A stretch of DNA of 64,000 nt, taken from a virus. The notes beneath the pieces are model-generated. The model saw only the letters and a program-made list of their open reading frames with translations. It had not been told where the DNA came from and did no database searches. Shown piece after piece: positions 25,220-33,741 of the stretch. Made by a program: the position numbers and the translations under genes. Location of the stretch: positions 1 through 64,000 of the IMG/VR virus record IMGVR_UViG_3300023184_000070; one strand, given 5' to 3'. How positions within the stretch are numbered: position 1 is the first letter of the stretch; every line of letters starts with the position of its first letter.

Positions 25220-26398
25220 TTAATAGAACGATAGATTTGCAACTTCGATCTCAGAAACGTAGTCACCTGCGTTACCTAGAGAACTTGCTGTGTTGGTCAA
25301 CTCAACATATCCATAACGAGTCATAAAGCCTACGACTGGTTCGAATGTGTTTGGATCCAATACAACACCACTGCTCATCAAAGGAATGTATGGGCAATAG
25401 AATGCTGCTGCGTCTGCTTCGCTAGAACCTTTGTAGCCAACCAATACTGGTGTGCTGTCATTGGCATAGCTGTCAACATAGATACGCATTGCACCGTTCA
25501 ATGTACCAACAAACTTGGTGTTTGTAGGTGCTTCAAATGTACCTTCTGTGGTACGTGCAAAGGCACTGGTAGTAGCACTTTGTAGAACTGTCAATGCAGC
25601 TGGACTTACAATAGCCCAGTTACCAGCGCCACGACGTGTACGTTGTGCGATCAAGTTGGCACTACGATTGATCAATACTGCAAGAGCAGCGTGCTCATCA
25701 CCAACGAATGTAGCGGTACCGCTGACATTAGCTTGGTCATAAGTGAACTCAGGAGCAGCCAAGGCACGTAAAGAACCTAGGATCTCTTGATCAATTTCAA
25801 CTGTGATTTCTTGTGCAAGTGCAGCCATGATTTCTGCCTCAACGTCCAAACCATGCATGGCTTGTGCGTCTTGAGCAGCTTCAAAAGTCCAACGAGCAGA
25901 CATTTTACGTGTCTTAGCTTCGACGACTTGTTTCATGATCTGTACGTTGATCTTACGACCTGGTACGCCTTCTAGACTGCTGGTGCTAGTTGCGCGGCCA
26001 GTGCTAGAGTCGCCAGAATAAGCAACTGCAATCTTGAATGGGCTCAATGCTTCGTCACCAGCGGTTGTGTTGGTGCCATAGCTGCTGCCGTCATTCATGC
26101 TTTCAGCGTAACGAACACGTAGAGTGTGGATCTGTGCAACAGGTCCTGTCATTGGCTGAACGCCGATGATTTCGTTAGCGATAACTGTTGGCATTACACG
26201 ACGGATAACTGGTAGAATAACACGGTTAAGTGTTGCTACGTTGCTAGCTTGTGTTGCGCCTAGAGTTGCATTTTCTTGCAAGTGCTTGCGTGTGTTTTCT
26301 AATACCACTGCCATTGATGTGCGGCGTGACCCTTGTAGGCCTTCCAGCAGGGCATCTTTAGTTTCGCCCCAACGGCTTTCCAATAGTTGTTGTGTCAT
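25220..26398 (-). CDS. 23: Major capsid protein, T4 gp23 family
   Basis: At 392 residues this is shorter than T4 gp23 (521). The order of segments is that of the T4-like capsid family: NVATLNRVILPVIRRVMPTVIANEIIGVQPMTGP, then MSARWTFEAAQDAQAMHGLDVEAE, VEIDQEILGSL, NWAIVSPAALTVLQ, and PYIPLMSSGVVLDPNTFEPVVGFMTRYGY near the end. A gp21-type cleavage motif (LLE|G) occurs near residue 18, which would remove a short delta peptide as in T4; the actual site is not proven. AAAGGAAAAG precedes the ATG. A strong minus-strand terminator follows at 25155-25177, as expected for an abundantly expressed capsid gene. Confidence 0.95.
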   Translation of the reverse strand: MTQQLLESRWGETKDALLEGLQGSRRTSMAVVLENTRKHLQENATLGATQASNVATLNRVILPVIRRVMPTVIANEIIGVQPMTGPVAQIHTLRVRYAESMNDGSSYGTNTTAGDEALSPFKIAVAYSGDSSTGRATSTSSLEGVPGRKINVQIMKQVVEAKTRKMSARWTFEAAQDAQAMHGLDVEAEIMAALAQEITVEIDQEILGSLRALAAPEFTYDQANVSGTATFVGDEHAALAVLINRSANLIAQRTRRGAGNWAIVSPAALTVLQSATTSAFARTTEGTFEAPTNTKFVGTLNGAMRIYVDSYANDSTPVLVGYKGSSEADAAAFYCPYIPLMSSGVVLDPNTFEPVVGFMTRYGYVELTNTASSLGNAGDYVSEIEVANLSFY

Positions 26399-26425
26399 TT
26401 TTCTTTTCCTTTAAGGTTAACTATT

Positions 26426-27520
26426 TTATTTTAGCCCTGCTAAACGCTTCAAATCAATGACATTTGTGTCAGAGTTCTGTGCAGATTTAGCAGATTTATC
26501 TCCAGTAACTTCACTTCTGCTTTCAGTTAGTGCGGTCTTTTCAGAACGCTTAACTGGTGCATTGTTCAGCACTGCTGGTAGATACTTTTCAAATGCAGAC
26601 TGCAACTTATCAGTCTGTACATTTTCCAGAAGCTCTGTCATCACAGTAGCTTTTTCTTGATTAAGGGGTTTCAATAAGCTGGACATTGCTGCACGGCGCT
26701 CCATTGATTCCTTAATAATACGCAGCTCACGATCCTTGCTCTCAACTACACGTTCCTTTGCAGTAACGGTACTGGAGATTGATGTAATCGCTTGCTTTTG
26801 TTTTTCAATTGTTTCATGTAGTTTGCGGATTTCTTTGTTCTCATTTAAGTGAGTAACTGAGAATTCGCTTGCAAATGCTTCGAACAATCTACGTCCAAAC
26901 ATGTTCTCACGAGCAGTTTGAATGTCTTCTTTTAACTGGGTCAATTCAGTTTTTAGATTAGCGGCAACAGCTTCTTTAACTAGCTTGCTGCTACGGGCGA
27001 TAAAACGTCCTTGCAGTTCATCTAGTTTAGCACGGGCAGTAGAGATCAAGCGAACTTTAGTTTCTACTACTTGCTTCTTGTCGGCAGCGAATTCTTTAAT
27101 TTCCTCTGCAAGTGCATGTACTACGAATTTTTCTAGGCGTGCAAAGTTTTCAGTTTGACGCTTGCGATCACTACGTAGTTCTTGGATTTCTTCGCTCAAC
27201 TTCTTAACTAAGAAGCTGTCAAATCGTCCAGCACTTTCCATCATGTGATTTTTAAATTTCACACGATCTTCGACCATGGCTTGTTTTTCCCCTGCAAATT
27301 CTGCAATTTCAGCGGTCAAGCCTTCTGTTACCATTTTGTCCAAAGCTTCGACCATTACTTTTTTGTCATGCTCATATCGGCTAGCCATTTCTTCACGCAA
27401 TTCAGCGCGAATATGCTCCCGTGCCTCAACTAGCTTGGTATCCCACGCTTCGCTGATCGCTGTACGAGTTTCCTCGTTGACAATGCTGGCATCTAACAAT
27501 GGTTTCAATGTATCGAACAT
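26426..27520 (-). CDS. 22: Prohead scaffolding core protein, T4 gp22 family
   Basis: At 364 residues, highly charged and almost entirely helical or coiled coil (SEEIQELRSDRKRQTENFARLEKF, EIRKLHETIEKQKQAITS). This is the expected form of the internal scaffold on which gp23 assembles, later digested by gp21. It lies between the protease and capsid genes in T4 order. AGGAG precedes the ATG. The Ser/Lys-rich C-terminus ends NVIDLKRLAGLK, consistent with the short helical C-terminal tails scaffolds use to contact the capsid. There are only 27 bases to the capsid start. Confidence 0.88.
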   Translation of the reverse strand: MFDTLKPLLDASIVNEETRTAISEAWDTKLVEAREHIRAELREEMASRYEHDKKVMVEALDKMVTEGLTAEIAEFAGEKQAMVEDRVKFKNHMMESAGRFDSFLVKKLSEEIQELRSDRKRQTENFARLEKFVVHALAEEIKEFAADKKQVVETKVRLISTARAKLDELQGRFIARSSKLVKEAVAANLKTELTQLKEDIQTARENMFGRRLFEAFASEFSVTHLNENKEIRKLHETIEKQKQAITSISSTVTAKERVVESKDRELRIIKESMERRAAMSSLLKPLNQEKATVMTELLENVQTDKLQSAFEKYLPAVLNNAPVKRSEKTALTESRSEVTGDKSAKSAQNSDTNVIDLKRLAGLK

Positions 27521-27586
27521 TGTGGTTCTCCTGTTCTAAACTGTTTACTTTTTAGTAATCATCTTGCAGTTTGGCAAGGTTTCAAA

Positions 27587-27603
27587 TAACCCAATTTGGG
27601 TTA
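27587..27603 (-). terminator. Weak terminator or attenuator hairpin between gp21 and gp22
   Basis: TAACCCA/TGGGTTA with a 3-base loop, followed on the minus strand by TTTG only. The T-run is poor, so partial termination or a message-stability element is more likely than full stop. Confidence 0.35.
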
Positions 27604-27619
27604 CTGGAAATTTTTCACT

Positions 27620-28261
27620 CTATAATTTTAAATCAGCAATTACTTTTAATACTTCTTGTTTTAAATACTTTTGCACTCTTGGATCAGTCTTAGCATCTCC
27701 TGCCATTTCTAAAATCTTATTGCCACCCGACATATTCATTAGGCCTTCATAGATGGCTTTTGGATATGCGTTAGGGGCACTAGGTTGTGCTACAATATCT
27801 ACAGTTACTATTTCAAACTCGCTAACTTGTCCGTTACCTTCGTTGACATTGCCGCTACCTCTGCTGCTAACGCCCAACTTAACTCCGCTTTGCAACATGG
27901 TAATAACCAGTTGTCCCATTGGAGTAGGCAATATTTTTAACTTACCAAAGCCATTGGGGCCATCCATCCACATGTCAGTGATCATATGGCAAACACGATC
28001 CAAGTTGATTTTTAAGTCTTCAGGGTGATCTAACTCACCTAGAACACTGTAACCATCTTTGATCTGCTTGTCAATTGTAGCCACTGCACGAGATATCTCA
28101 TCAGTTGGGTAAACACGCTGGTTAGCATTTTTAACACCGCCTTGAATGAAGATACCTTTCATGTAGTAATTCTTACCAGAGCTACCATCACTGGAAGCTT
28201 CCGCCAGGACTTCCATCCTGGCGTTGTCAAATGTAAGATGTTCTCTTAGATAAGCTACCAT
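27620..28261 (-). CDS. 21: Prohead maturation protease, T4 gp21 family
   Basis: At 213 residues this is a serine protease of the herpesvirus-like prohead protease clan. The expected landmarks are present in order: KGIFIQGGVKNANQRVYP, GELDHP (catalytic His near residue 79), HMITDMWMDGPNGFGKLKILPTPMGQ, and GVSSRGSG (catalytic Ser near residue 133), then EFEIVTVDIVAQPSAP. It cleaves the scaffold and the capsid N-terminus during head maturation. No clear ribosome-binding sequence precedes the ATG at 28261. The gene begins 9 bases after the upstream stop, so coupled translation is likely. A start at Met16 is less likely because it would sit too close to its only purine-rich stretch. Confidence 0.93.
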   Translation of the reverse strand: MVAYLREHLTFDNARMEVLAEASSDGSSGKNYYMKGIFIQGGVKNANQRVYPTDEISRAVATIDKQIKDGYSVLGELDHPEDLKINLDRVCHMITDMWMDGPNGFGKLKILPTPMGQLVITMLQSGVKLGVSSRGSGNVNEGNGQVSEFEIVTVDIVAQPSAPNAYPKAIYEGLMNMSGGNKILEMAGDAKTDPRVQKYLKQEVLKVIADLKL

Positions 28262-28270
28262 AAGTGACTA

Positions 28271-29179
28271 TTAACGAATTTTTCCGCCAACTACGCTCTT
28301 GCTAGTTACTGGCAATTTACCGTCAGTAGTTTCGCCTTCTTTGCCTTTAGCTTTTTCATAGCTGGTAGCACGAGTTGTGTAACCTTTGGTGTGTGCATTA
28401 GGGGTGTTCTCAAAAGAACCTGCGCCTTTTAATTCGCCACGACCTTTAGTGTACTGGTTGTTTGGTGTTGGAACTGGCTTACCATCAGCTGACTGCTCTG
28501 TACCACCTTTAAGCAAATCGTTAGAGTTGCTCATTCTGTTTGGCTTAGCTACAATGCTTTGCTTGTTAAGAGCAGGAGCGTCGCCGCCTTTACCGACAGT
28601 CTTGCCTTCACCAGTAGCTGGGGCTTGCTTGTAAACTTGTCCGTGATCTTCAACATACTCGCGCATGATGCTTTCGTCTTCGGCGCCAGGAGCACCAAAT
28701 TCACCACCCATGTCGTCACCACCCATGTCGTCCATGCCACCCATGTCGTCACCACCCATGTCGTCACCACCTTTGCCCATTAACTGGTCAAATTCAGCTT
28801 TAAGTTCATCAAGAGCAGACTCTAGGTCCATGATGGTGTTTTCAATTTTTTCTTCTGGTGTGCCTTCTTCGCCGCCCATGTCGTCCATGCCGCCCATGTC
28901 GTCACCACCTAGATCGTCACCACCTAATTCGTCGGTGTCGCTATCCATTGGCTCATCACCTAATTCTTCTTCTTCTTGCATGCCAGATTCGTCAGTAGTA
29001 ACATCGTTCATGATGCCCTGTACTTGGTTTCCGCCAATGCTTTCGTCGAAATCTTCTTCGTCAATGAGACTTTCATAGATGTCGCGGCTTTTCTCAACCA
29101 CCAATTGATGGAAAAGATCACGTGCTTTATCTTCTTGTTCATTGATAATAAATTCAATTAATTGTTCATACTTGTTCAT
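28271..29179 (-). CDS. Acidic prohead-core-position protein with DDMGG repeats (302 aa)
   Basis: Residues 1-40 form a helix (YEQLIEFIINEQEDKARDLFHQLV). Next is a very acidic zone with many copies of GGDDMGG, DDMGG and MDDMGGDD (about residues 75-170) around a short coiled coil (KIENTIMDLESALDELKAEFDQL). The C-terminus is basic and Lys/Gly-rich. Position between portal and protease is that of T4 gp67/gp68, small prohead core proteins. Composition fits an internal core component, though the length and repeats are unlike T4. AAGGAG precedes the ATG. Identity as a gp68 analogue is inferred from position. Confidence 0.72.
   Translation of the reverse strand: MNKYEQLIEFIINEQEDKARDLFHQLVVEKSRDIYESLIDEEDFDESIGGNQVQGIMNDVTTDESGMQEEEELGDEPMDSDTDELGGDDLGGDDMGGMDDMGGEEGTPEEKIENTIMDLESALDELKAEFDQLMGKGGDDMGGDDMGGMDDMGGDDMGGEFGAPGAEDESIMREYVEDHGQVYKQAPATGEGKTVGKGGDAPALNKQSIVAKPNRMSNSNDLLKGGTEQSADGKPVPTPNNQYTKGRGELKGAGSFENTPNAHTKGYTTRATSYEKAKGKEGETTDGKLPVTSKSVVGGKIR
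28690..28945 (-). repeat. DDMGG-encoding tandem repeats
   Basis: Multiple 15-base-scale units encode GGDDMGG and MDDMGGDD in two clusters in the acidic core-position protein. Confidence 0.75.
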
Positions 29180-29287
29180 GAGAACTCCTTGTTAATAATG
29201 AAGCTTGTACATTATTTACATAATATACAAATATTTTGGTTATAATGGGTGTTTTTTAATGGTTTTTGCGGACTAATCCGTAAAACA

Positions 29288-29509
29288 TTATAAAGATGGG
29301 GCTTCAACAGGTGGTTTATACTGTGTAGCCACTGTTTTTAGCTTTTGTTCATGCTCAAGTTTACGCACATCATTCATAATCCTAAGGCGGTTTAACTGTT
29401 CTAGACTAAGTCTACTTTTACGTAGATCACTTAATTTAAGAACAGTATTATCCTCTTTTTCTGTAGAGTATCCTGTAGGAGTAGGCGCGAATAGTTCAGT
29501 TACATACAT
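29288..29509 (-). CDS. Small prohead-core-position protein, gp67-like position (73 aa)
   Basis: Residues 1-20 (MYVTELFAPTPTGYSTEKED) are followed by a charged helix (LRKSRLSLEQLNRLRIMNDVRKLEHEQKLKTVATQY). It lies between the portal gene and the acidic core protein, where T4 has gene 67. I recall similar small proteins at this position in marine T4-like phages. No clear ribosome-binding sequence is visible before the ATG. A role in prohead core assembly is inferred from position. Upstream, 23 bases separate it from the portal stop. Downstream, 108 bases contain an inverted repeat (GCGGA/TCCGT near 29265-29280) but no clear terminator. Confidence 0.66.
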   Translation of the reverse strand: MYVTELFAPTPTGYSTEKEDNTVLKLSDLRKSRLSLEQLNRLRIMNDVRKLEHEQKLKTVATQYKPPVEAPSL

Positions 29510-29532
29510 AGTGTTATTTAACTAAATTTCAA

Positions 29533-31275
29533 TTAAGTTGGCGCCGGGGCTGGCGCTGCTGCACCCATATCCCCGGGAGCGCCCCCTGGTGCAGAACCCG
29601 GCTCACCACCAACGCCTTCTTCCCCGCCTTCGGGGGGAGTGATTGCACCAAGATCTGAATCTAGTCCTCCGGGAGTAACGCCCACGCTGCGCAAACCTAA
29701 ATCTTCTGTTGGGGCGTTTTCTGCATCGCCGCGCTCTTCTAGCCACATGTTTTCGTTTTCGCTCATTTCTTGCTCACTCATGCCCAAATAGCGTTTCATC
29801 AAGAAACGTTTACTGAAGTAAGGGAAAGCTTCTAGCTGTGTAAATGTACCAATTCTAGCACCATCTACTTCAGCCTGGCGATACTGCGCAAAGTTTTGTG
29901 GCTCATTAAACATGAGATCAAACAACTGCCCATCAATGTTAATGCCACGCCAGCGCATGAACATCTTAAATTCTGTGTCAAATTTTTCAATAACCATCTT
30001 CTGCAACCGCTTGCAGTATTGGTTAAAGCGCCATTCTTGGATTAATGCTGTGCCTACTTTGCCATCATTATAGGTCTGACTGCCGTCATCTGTACCTGTA
30101 GGCAAGTAACTGCTGGGAATACGCAGGCCACGGAACAACTTGTTAGTGAAGAATCGCAAGTCTGTGATCTCGCCCAAGTTCTGCCCACCTTGTAAGACTT
30201 CAACTTTGCTGCCACGACCGTCTGCTGTTTGTGGGAAGAAGAAGTCTTCGTTGGTGCTCAGGGGATTGTAGGTAGCATCCATCATGTTGGTAGTACCGTT
30301 ACCAGTTTGCGTAGGAATTCTGCGCTGTGCAATCTCGTTTTTAACACGCTCAACAAAGGCCATGGCCATGTGACTGGGCATGTTGCCTACGTCAATGTAA
30401 AACGCTCTACGCTCTGGCGCACGTTGCACACGATAGATAATGATGGAATCTTCAAGCAGTTCTTTTTGCTTGAATACCTTAAAGACATTTTCTAATGCAC
30501 TGTTACCAAATGGCCAGAATGTGTCTAGTCCTTCTGTAAGTCCCACGTGGATTATGTGTTCTGCATTAATTACTGCTTCGTTCTGTGCATGACTAAATCT
30601 ACTGCCGCCAGTATAGGGAGTTCTAGGCTGTGTGTAACTGCCGCCGCCTCCACCAGTTTGCGGACTGTTGGTATATGTATCTGTAGTGCTCAACGCAGTG
30701 GCAGTCATGTTTTGGAAGTTAGGTTGCAAGTCTTTGATTACATACTGCTCAGGATTTTTACCCTCTGCTTCGTTTACAATGATCTTGACCACTTTGCTCA
30801 TCTCGGTCCAGTATAATTTAAATGTTTCTGGGTCACGGATAAACACTTGATCGCCGTACTTGATGGTATTACGCATGATTTTGAACATGCGCTTGTTAAA
30901 TTCATTTAGGGTAACCCACTGCTGTAGCTGCTCTTTGATAATTTTGATTTCGTTATCGGTGGGTTCTTCTTTGTAGTGTATATCAAATGGTAAATTGGTT
31001 TCTTCATGTGGCTGTGTGCTAAACTCAGCCAGGATGTCTAGGGCAGCGTTAACTTCGCTGTCCATGTCCATTTGTTCATATTGATTGTAGCGTTCTAGTC
31101 TATTGGGGTGACCAATGTAAATTTCTGGCAGCTGACTTTGATAGTTGCTGTACTTCATGTCCCCACCAGTACTGGTATTTGCGCCACTACCAATTGGACT
31201 CATGGCGTTGCCGGTACCGGCTGTACGGAAATACTTTTTCCAACTTCCGCCTGTTTGTGTTTTGGGTTCTGCCAT
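29533..31275 (-). CDS. 20: Portal vertex protein, T4 gp20 family
   Basis: A 580-residue protein with typical portal segments: PEIYIGHPNRLERYNQYEQMDMDSEVNAALDILAEF near the N-terminus, INAEHIIHVGLTEGLDTFWPFGNSALE in the middle, then QKELLEDSIIIYRVQRAPERRAFYIDVGNMP and SYLPTGTDDGSQTYNDGKVGTALIQE. The dodecamer forms the DNA entry channel, nucleates head assembly and joins the neck. The C-terminal 60 residues are Gly/Pro/Ala/Glu-rich and probably disordered. A perfect TATAAATA late promoter lies 23 bases upstream (31298-31305), so the portal-to-capsid genes can be transcribed independently of the tape measure. Confidence 0.93.
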   Translation of the reverse strand: MAEPKTQTGGSWKKYFRTAGTGNAMSPIGSGANTSTGGDMKYSNYQSQLPEIYIGHPNRLERYNQYEQMDMDSEVNAALDILAEFSTQPHEETNLPFDIHYKEEPTDNEIKIIKEQLQQWVTLNEFNKRMFKIMRNTIKYGDQVFIRDPETFKLYWTEMSKVVKIIVNEAEGKNPEQYVIKDLQPNFQNMTATALSTTDTYTNSPQTGGGGGSYTQPRTPYTGGSRFSHAQNEAVINAEHIIHVGLTEGLDTFWPFGNSALENVFKVFKQKELLEDSIIIYRVQRAPERRAFYIDVGNMPSHMAMAFVERVKNEIAQRRIPTQTGNGTTNMMDATYNPLSTNEDFFFPQTADGRGSKVEVLQGGQNLGEITDLRFFTNKLFRGLRIPSSYLPTGTDDGSQTYNDGKVGTALIQEWRFNQYCKRLQKMVIEKFDTEFKMFMRWRGINIDGQLFDLMFNEPQNFAQYRQAEVDGARIGTFTQLEAFPYFSKRFLMKRYLGMSEQEMSENENMWLEERGDAENAPTEDLGLRSVGVTPGGLDSDLGAITPPEGGEEGVGGEPGSAPGGAPGDMGAAAPAPAPT

Positions 31276-31297
31276 GTGAAATTTCTATGTTAACTTG

Positions 31298-31305
31298 TAT
31301 TTATA
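31298..31305 (-). promoter_or_regulatory. T4-type late promoter, TATAAATA (perfect)
   Basis: The minus strand reads TATAAATA, placed 23 bases before the portal ATG and partly separating it from the tape measure gene. It gives the head genes their own late start. Confidence 0.78.
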
Positions 31306-31310
31306 TACAA

Positions 31311-33689
31311 TCAGTGCGAGTTGTAGACTAATTGCTGCTGTAAATCTTTGGATTCTCGTAAGTAACTCAATTGCTGTGTGGTGGTATCAATAAACTGTTT
31401 CATTAAATTAATTTGCTCTTGCATGAGGTCTGATGGGTCTTTTTTATTAGCGCCAGTTAACATAGACATGCCAGCACCTAGCAATCCACCCACAGGGCCC
31501 ATTGCAGATGCAGCGGTTGTAGCAGATTTACTGTTAATTATATCATTGATCATGCCAGATATATTTGTCATGTTTAGAGTAACTGGTATTGTGCGTCCAC
31601 CTTCAAGCGGAACAATTGCTTCTGGGCCGTGTAGTTTTTCCATATAACCACTAGCAGGTCCGTCAGAAACACCTCCTAGTTTTTTGCCTTTTTCGCTAAA
31701 AAACATTTCCCTAACACCACCAAGCACACCGCCCACTACTGCACCTGCTGCACCCATACTTGCGCCACCAACTGCTGTCCCTGCCAGTGGTGCAATTGCA
31801 GTACCAACAGTTCCGCCTATCATCAGACCAGCAGTACCACCAGCAATAGCACCTTCGCCCACTGCTAGACCAACACGTTTAACTTTATCCCACATGGATT
31901 CAGTTAATGACATTGTTGCACCTGCAATTGCATTCATTGTCTTTGCTGCTGCCAGCGCTTCAACAGCAAACGCTGTAATAGCTCCTGTTAATTGTTCTTG
32001 TAGTGCGACCTTAAGTTTTTGTACACCAATCTCAAGTGCAGCTACATTTACATCCAACGCTGCTTGATTATTAGCAGATTTATCAGCATTTTCTTTTGCT
32101 TTGTTTGCCGCTTCTTCTGTATAGTTAGTATGCAATATCAGTTTATTAGTAAACTCACCAAATTGACCAGCTAGCCCACCTACTAGTACGCCTGCGGTGT
32201 TAATAGTTGAATCCATGTTTCTCACTGATTCACCTAATTTACCGCCAGCAGCCAGAGTGTCCTGAGCCACTTGATCTCCAGTTTTAGTTGAATTCAAGAC
32301 ATTGTTCATAGCTTCATCTAAATAAACACCAGCTTGTTTGTTATTGGCTAACAATATATTAGTGTTCTGATCTATAACTGTGCCACCAGTTAATATCTTT
32401 TCAATAAATCCTTTTTGCAACTCTTCAGGCATAGATCTCAATGCACCCTGAAATCTTGCATTTTGCTCGGCTGTTAGCTTGCTGCTGACTTCAAGTCGCA
32501 TGGCATCAGTTCTAGCTTTTTCTACTGCTTTTTTTGCATCTTTGCCAGTAATGTCAGATAGTATTTTTAGGCTTTTACCATATGACAATGTTTCCTTAGC
32601 AACTTCGGCATCAGTGCGAGCCCTATAGTCACCTGCTGCTTTTTGATTTGCCATCATGGATGCAGCTAGACTGGCTTGTTCTTCAAACCCATATCCCAGT
32701 TTGATTAACTGTGTATCAACCCCGGAATTTTTAATTGCAGCACCAACTTTAGATAATTTAGTTGATGCTTCACCAAACCCCATGCCTAAAAATACTAGAT
32801 CGTCTTTGCTGTCCTTTAGTGTTTTAGCCCACTGCTCAACTGTTAGGCCAGCTTTACTGGCTTCTTTACGCATCTGCGTCATACCACCTGCTAGTACTAT
32901 ACCAGCGGCAGTAATGTCCATATAGCTCTTGCGCTGTTGCTCAAGTGCTGTTTTTAATATGTCTAGGCGTTTTTGCTCGGCTTCACTGGCTTTTTTAGCC
33001 ACGTTTGCAGCAATTGCTCCATATATTTGCATGCCGGTACCAACTACTGCTGCGGCTATACCAAGTTTGCCTAGCATACCCCGGGATCCAGCTAGCGCAC
33101 CAAATGACGATATTGCACTACCAAGACCTCTAGTGAACTCAGCTGCTGCAACTGCTGCTTCGCCTTCGGCCTTGGCCAGTGCTATGCTGGCTTGACCGGC
33201 AATCTCTACACCACTGGCATTGCTCAATAAAGATTTTTGGAAGTCCAAACTGGCCATAGCCAGATTGAATGCAATATCTATAGATGCTACAGCAAAATTT
33301 GCCACAGCCGCAGTGGCATTACTTAGGGCAGCTCTTGCAGCTAACCCAACTTTTGCTCTATTGGCTACTGCTACTTTATTATCTCTATTGGCACGGCCCA
33401 TTACATCATCTGTGGCATGTACAGTATCTTCAAGTGCTTTGATTTCGTCATCTAGCTTTTTCATTGCATCTGTGACGTCAATCATGCCAGTTTTCTGACC
33501 GTCGGCAATGTTCAGTATGGTTTTGCTAACAGAAACCGATTCTCTCATCGATTTAGTGCCCTCTTTGATACGCTTGGTAAATTCTTCAACAGATTCACTA
33601 GCAGCACGTTCGGAGGGGCTGACGTGAGCATCCCCAAAGAATCTTGCAAAAAGTCTTTCCATCTGTTCAGATGTAATTGGATCACTCAT
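31311..33689 (-). CDS. Tail tape measure protein (792 aa)
   Basis: A long helical protein with alternating amphipathic and Gly/Ala-rich hydrophobic segments (SRGMLGKLGIAAAVVGTGMQIYGAIAA; GEGAIAGGTAGLMIGGTVGTAIAPLAG). Near the C-terminus is HGPEAIVPLEGGRTIPVTL, the phrase that marks many tape measure proteins. It sets tail length and is ejected with DNA. At roughly 1.5 angstrom per residue, the usual proportionality, the tail would be about 120 nm. In T4 the tape measure gp29 is with baseplate genes; here it adjoins the portal on the opposite strand from the baseplate. It is the first gene of the long minus-strand block. Confidence 0.88.
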   Translation of the reverse strand: MSDPITSEQMERLFARFFGDAHVSPSERAASESVEEFTKRIKEGTKSMRESVSVSKTILNIADGQKTGMIDVTDAMKKLDDEIKALEDTVHATDDVMGRANRDNKVAVANRAKVGLAARAALSNATAAVANFAVASIDIAFNLAMASLDFQKSLLSNASGVEIAGQASIALAKAEGEAAVAAAEFTRGLGSAISSFGALAGSRGMLGKLGIAAAVVGTGMQIYGAIAANVAKKASEAEQKRLDILKTALEQQRKSYMDITAAGIVLAGGMTQMRKEASKAGLTVEQWAKTLKDSKDDLVFLGMGFGEASTKLSKVGAAIKNSGVDTQLIKLGYGFEEQASLAASMMANQKAAGDYRARTDAEVAKETLSYGKSLKILSDITGKDAKKAVEKARTDAMRLEVSSKLTAEQNARFQGALRSMPEELQKGFIEKILTGGTVIDQNTNILLANNKQAGVYLDEAMNNVLNSTKTGDQVAQDTLAAGGKLGESVRNMDSTINTAGVLVGGLAGQFGEFTNKLILHTNYTEEAANKAKENADKSANNQAALDVNVAALEIGVQKLKVALQEQLTGAITAFAVEALAAAKTMNAIAGATMSLTESMWDKVKRVGLAVGEGAIAGGTAGLMIGGTVGTAIAPLAGTAVGGASMGAAGAVVGGVLGGVREMFFSEKGKKLGGVSDGPASGYMEKLHGPEAIVPLEGGRTIPVTLNMTNISGMINDIINSKSATTAASAMGPVGGLLGAGMSMLTGANKKDPSDLMQEQINLMKQFIDTTTQQLSYLRESKDLQQQLVYNSH

Positions 33690-33701
33690 GAGTTTGTAGC
33701 C

Positions 33702-33709
33702 TATAAATA
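33702..33709 (+). promoter_or_regulatory. T4-type late promoter, TATAAATA (perfect)
   Basis: The plus strand reads TATAAATA in the 52-base gap between the divergent tape measure and gp26 genes. It decides the gp26 start (ATG 33742), because the upstream GTG at 33712 would lie at or before the transcript start. Confidence 0.78.
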
Positions 33710-33741
33710 TAGTGTATCAATTATTTACCGGAATCAAAAAC

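Noticed and set aside
33712-33741. GTG start extending gp26 by ten residues
   Set aside because: The late promoter at 33702-33709 would put transcription start at or after this codon; ATG 33742 has an upstream GGAA.
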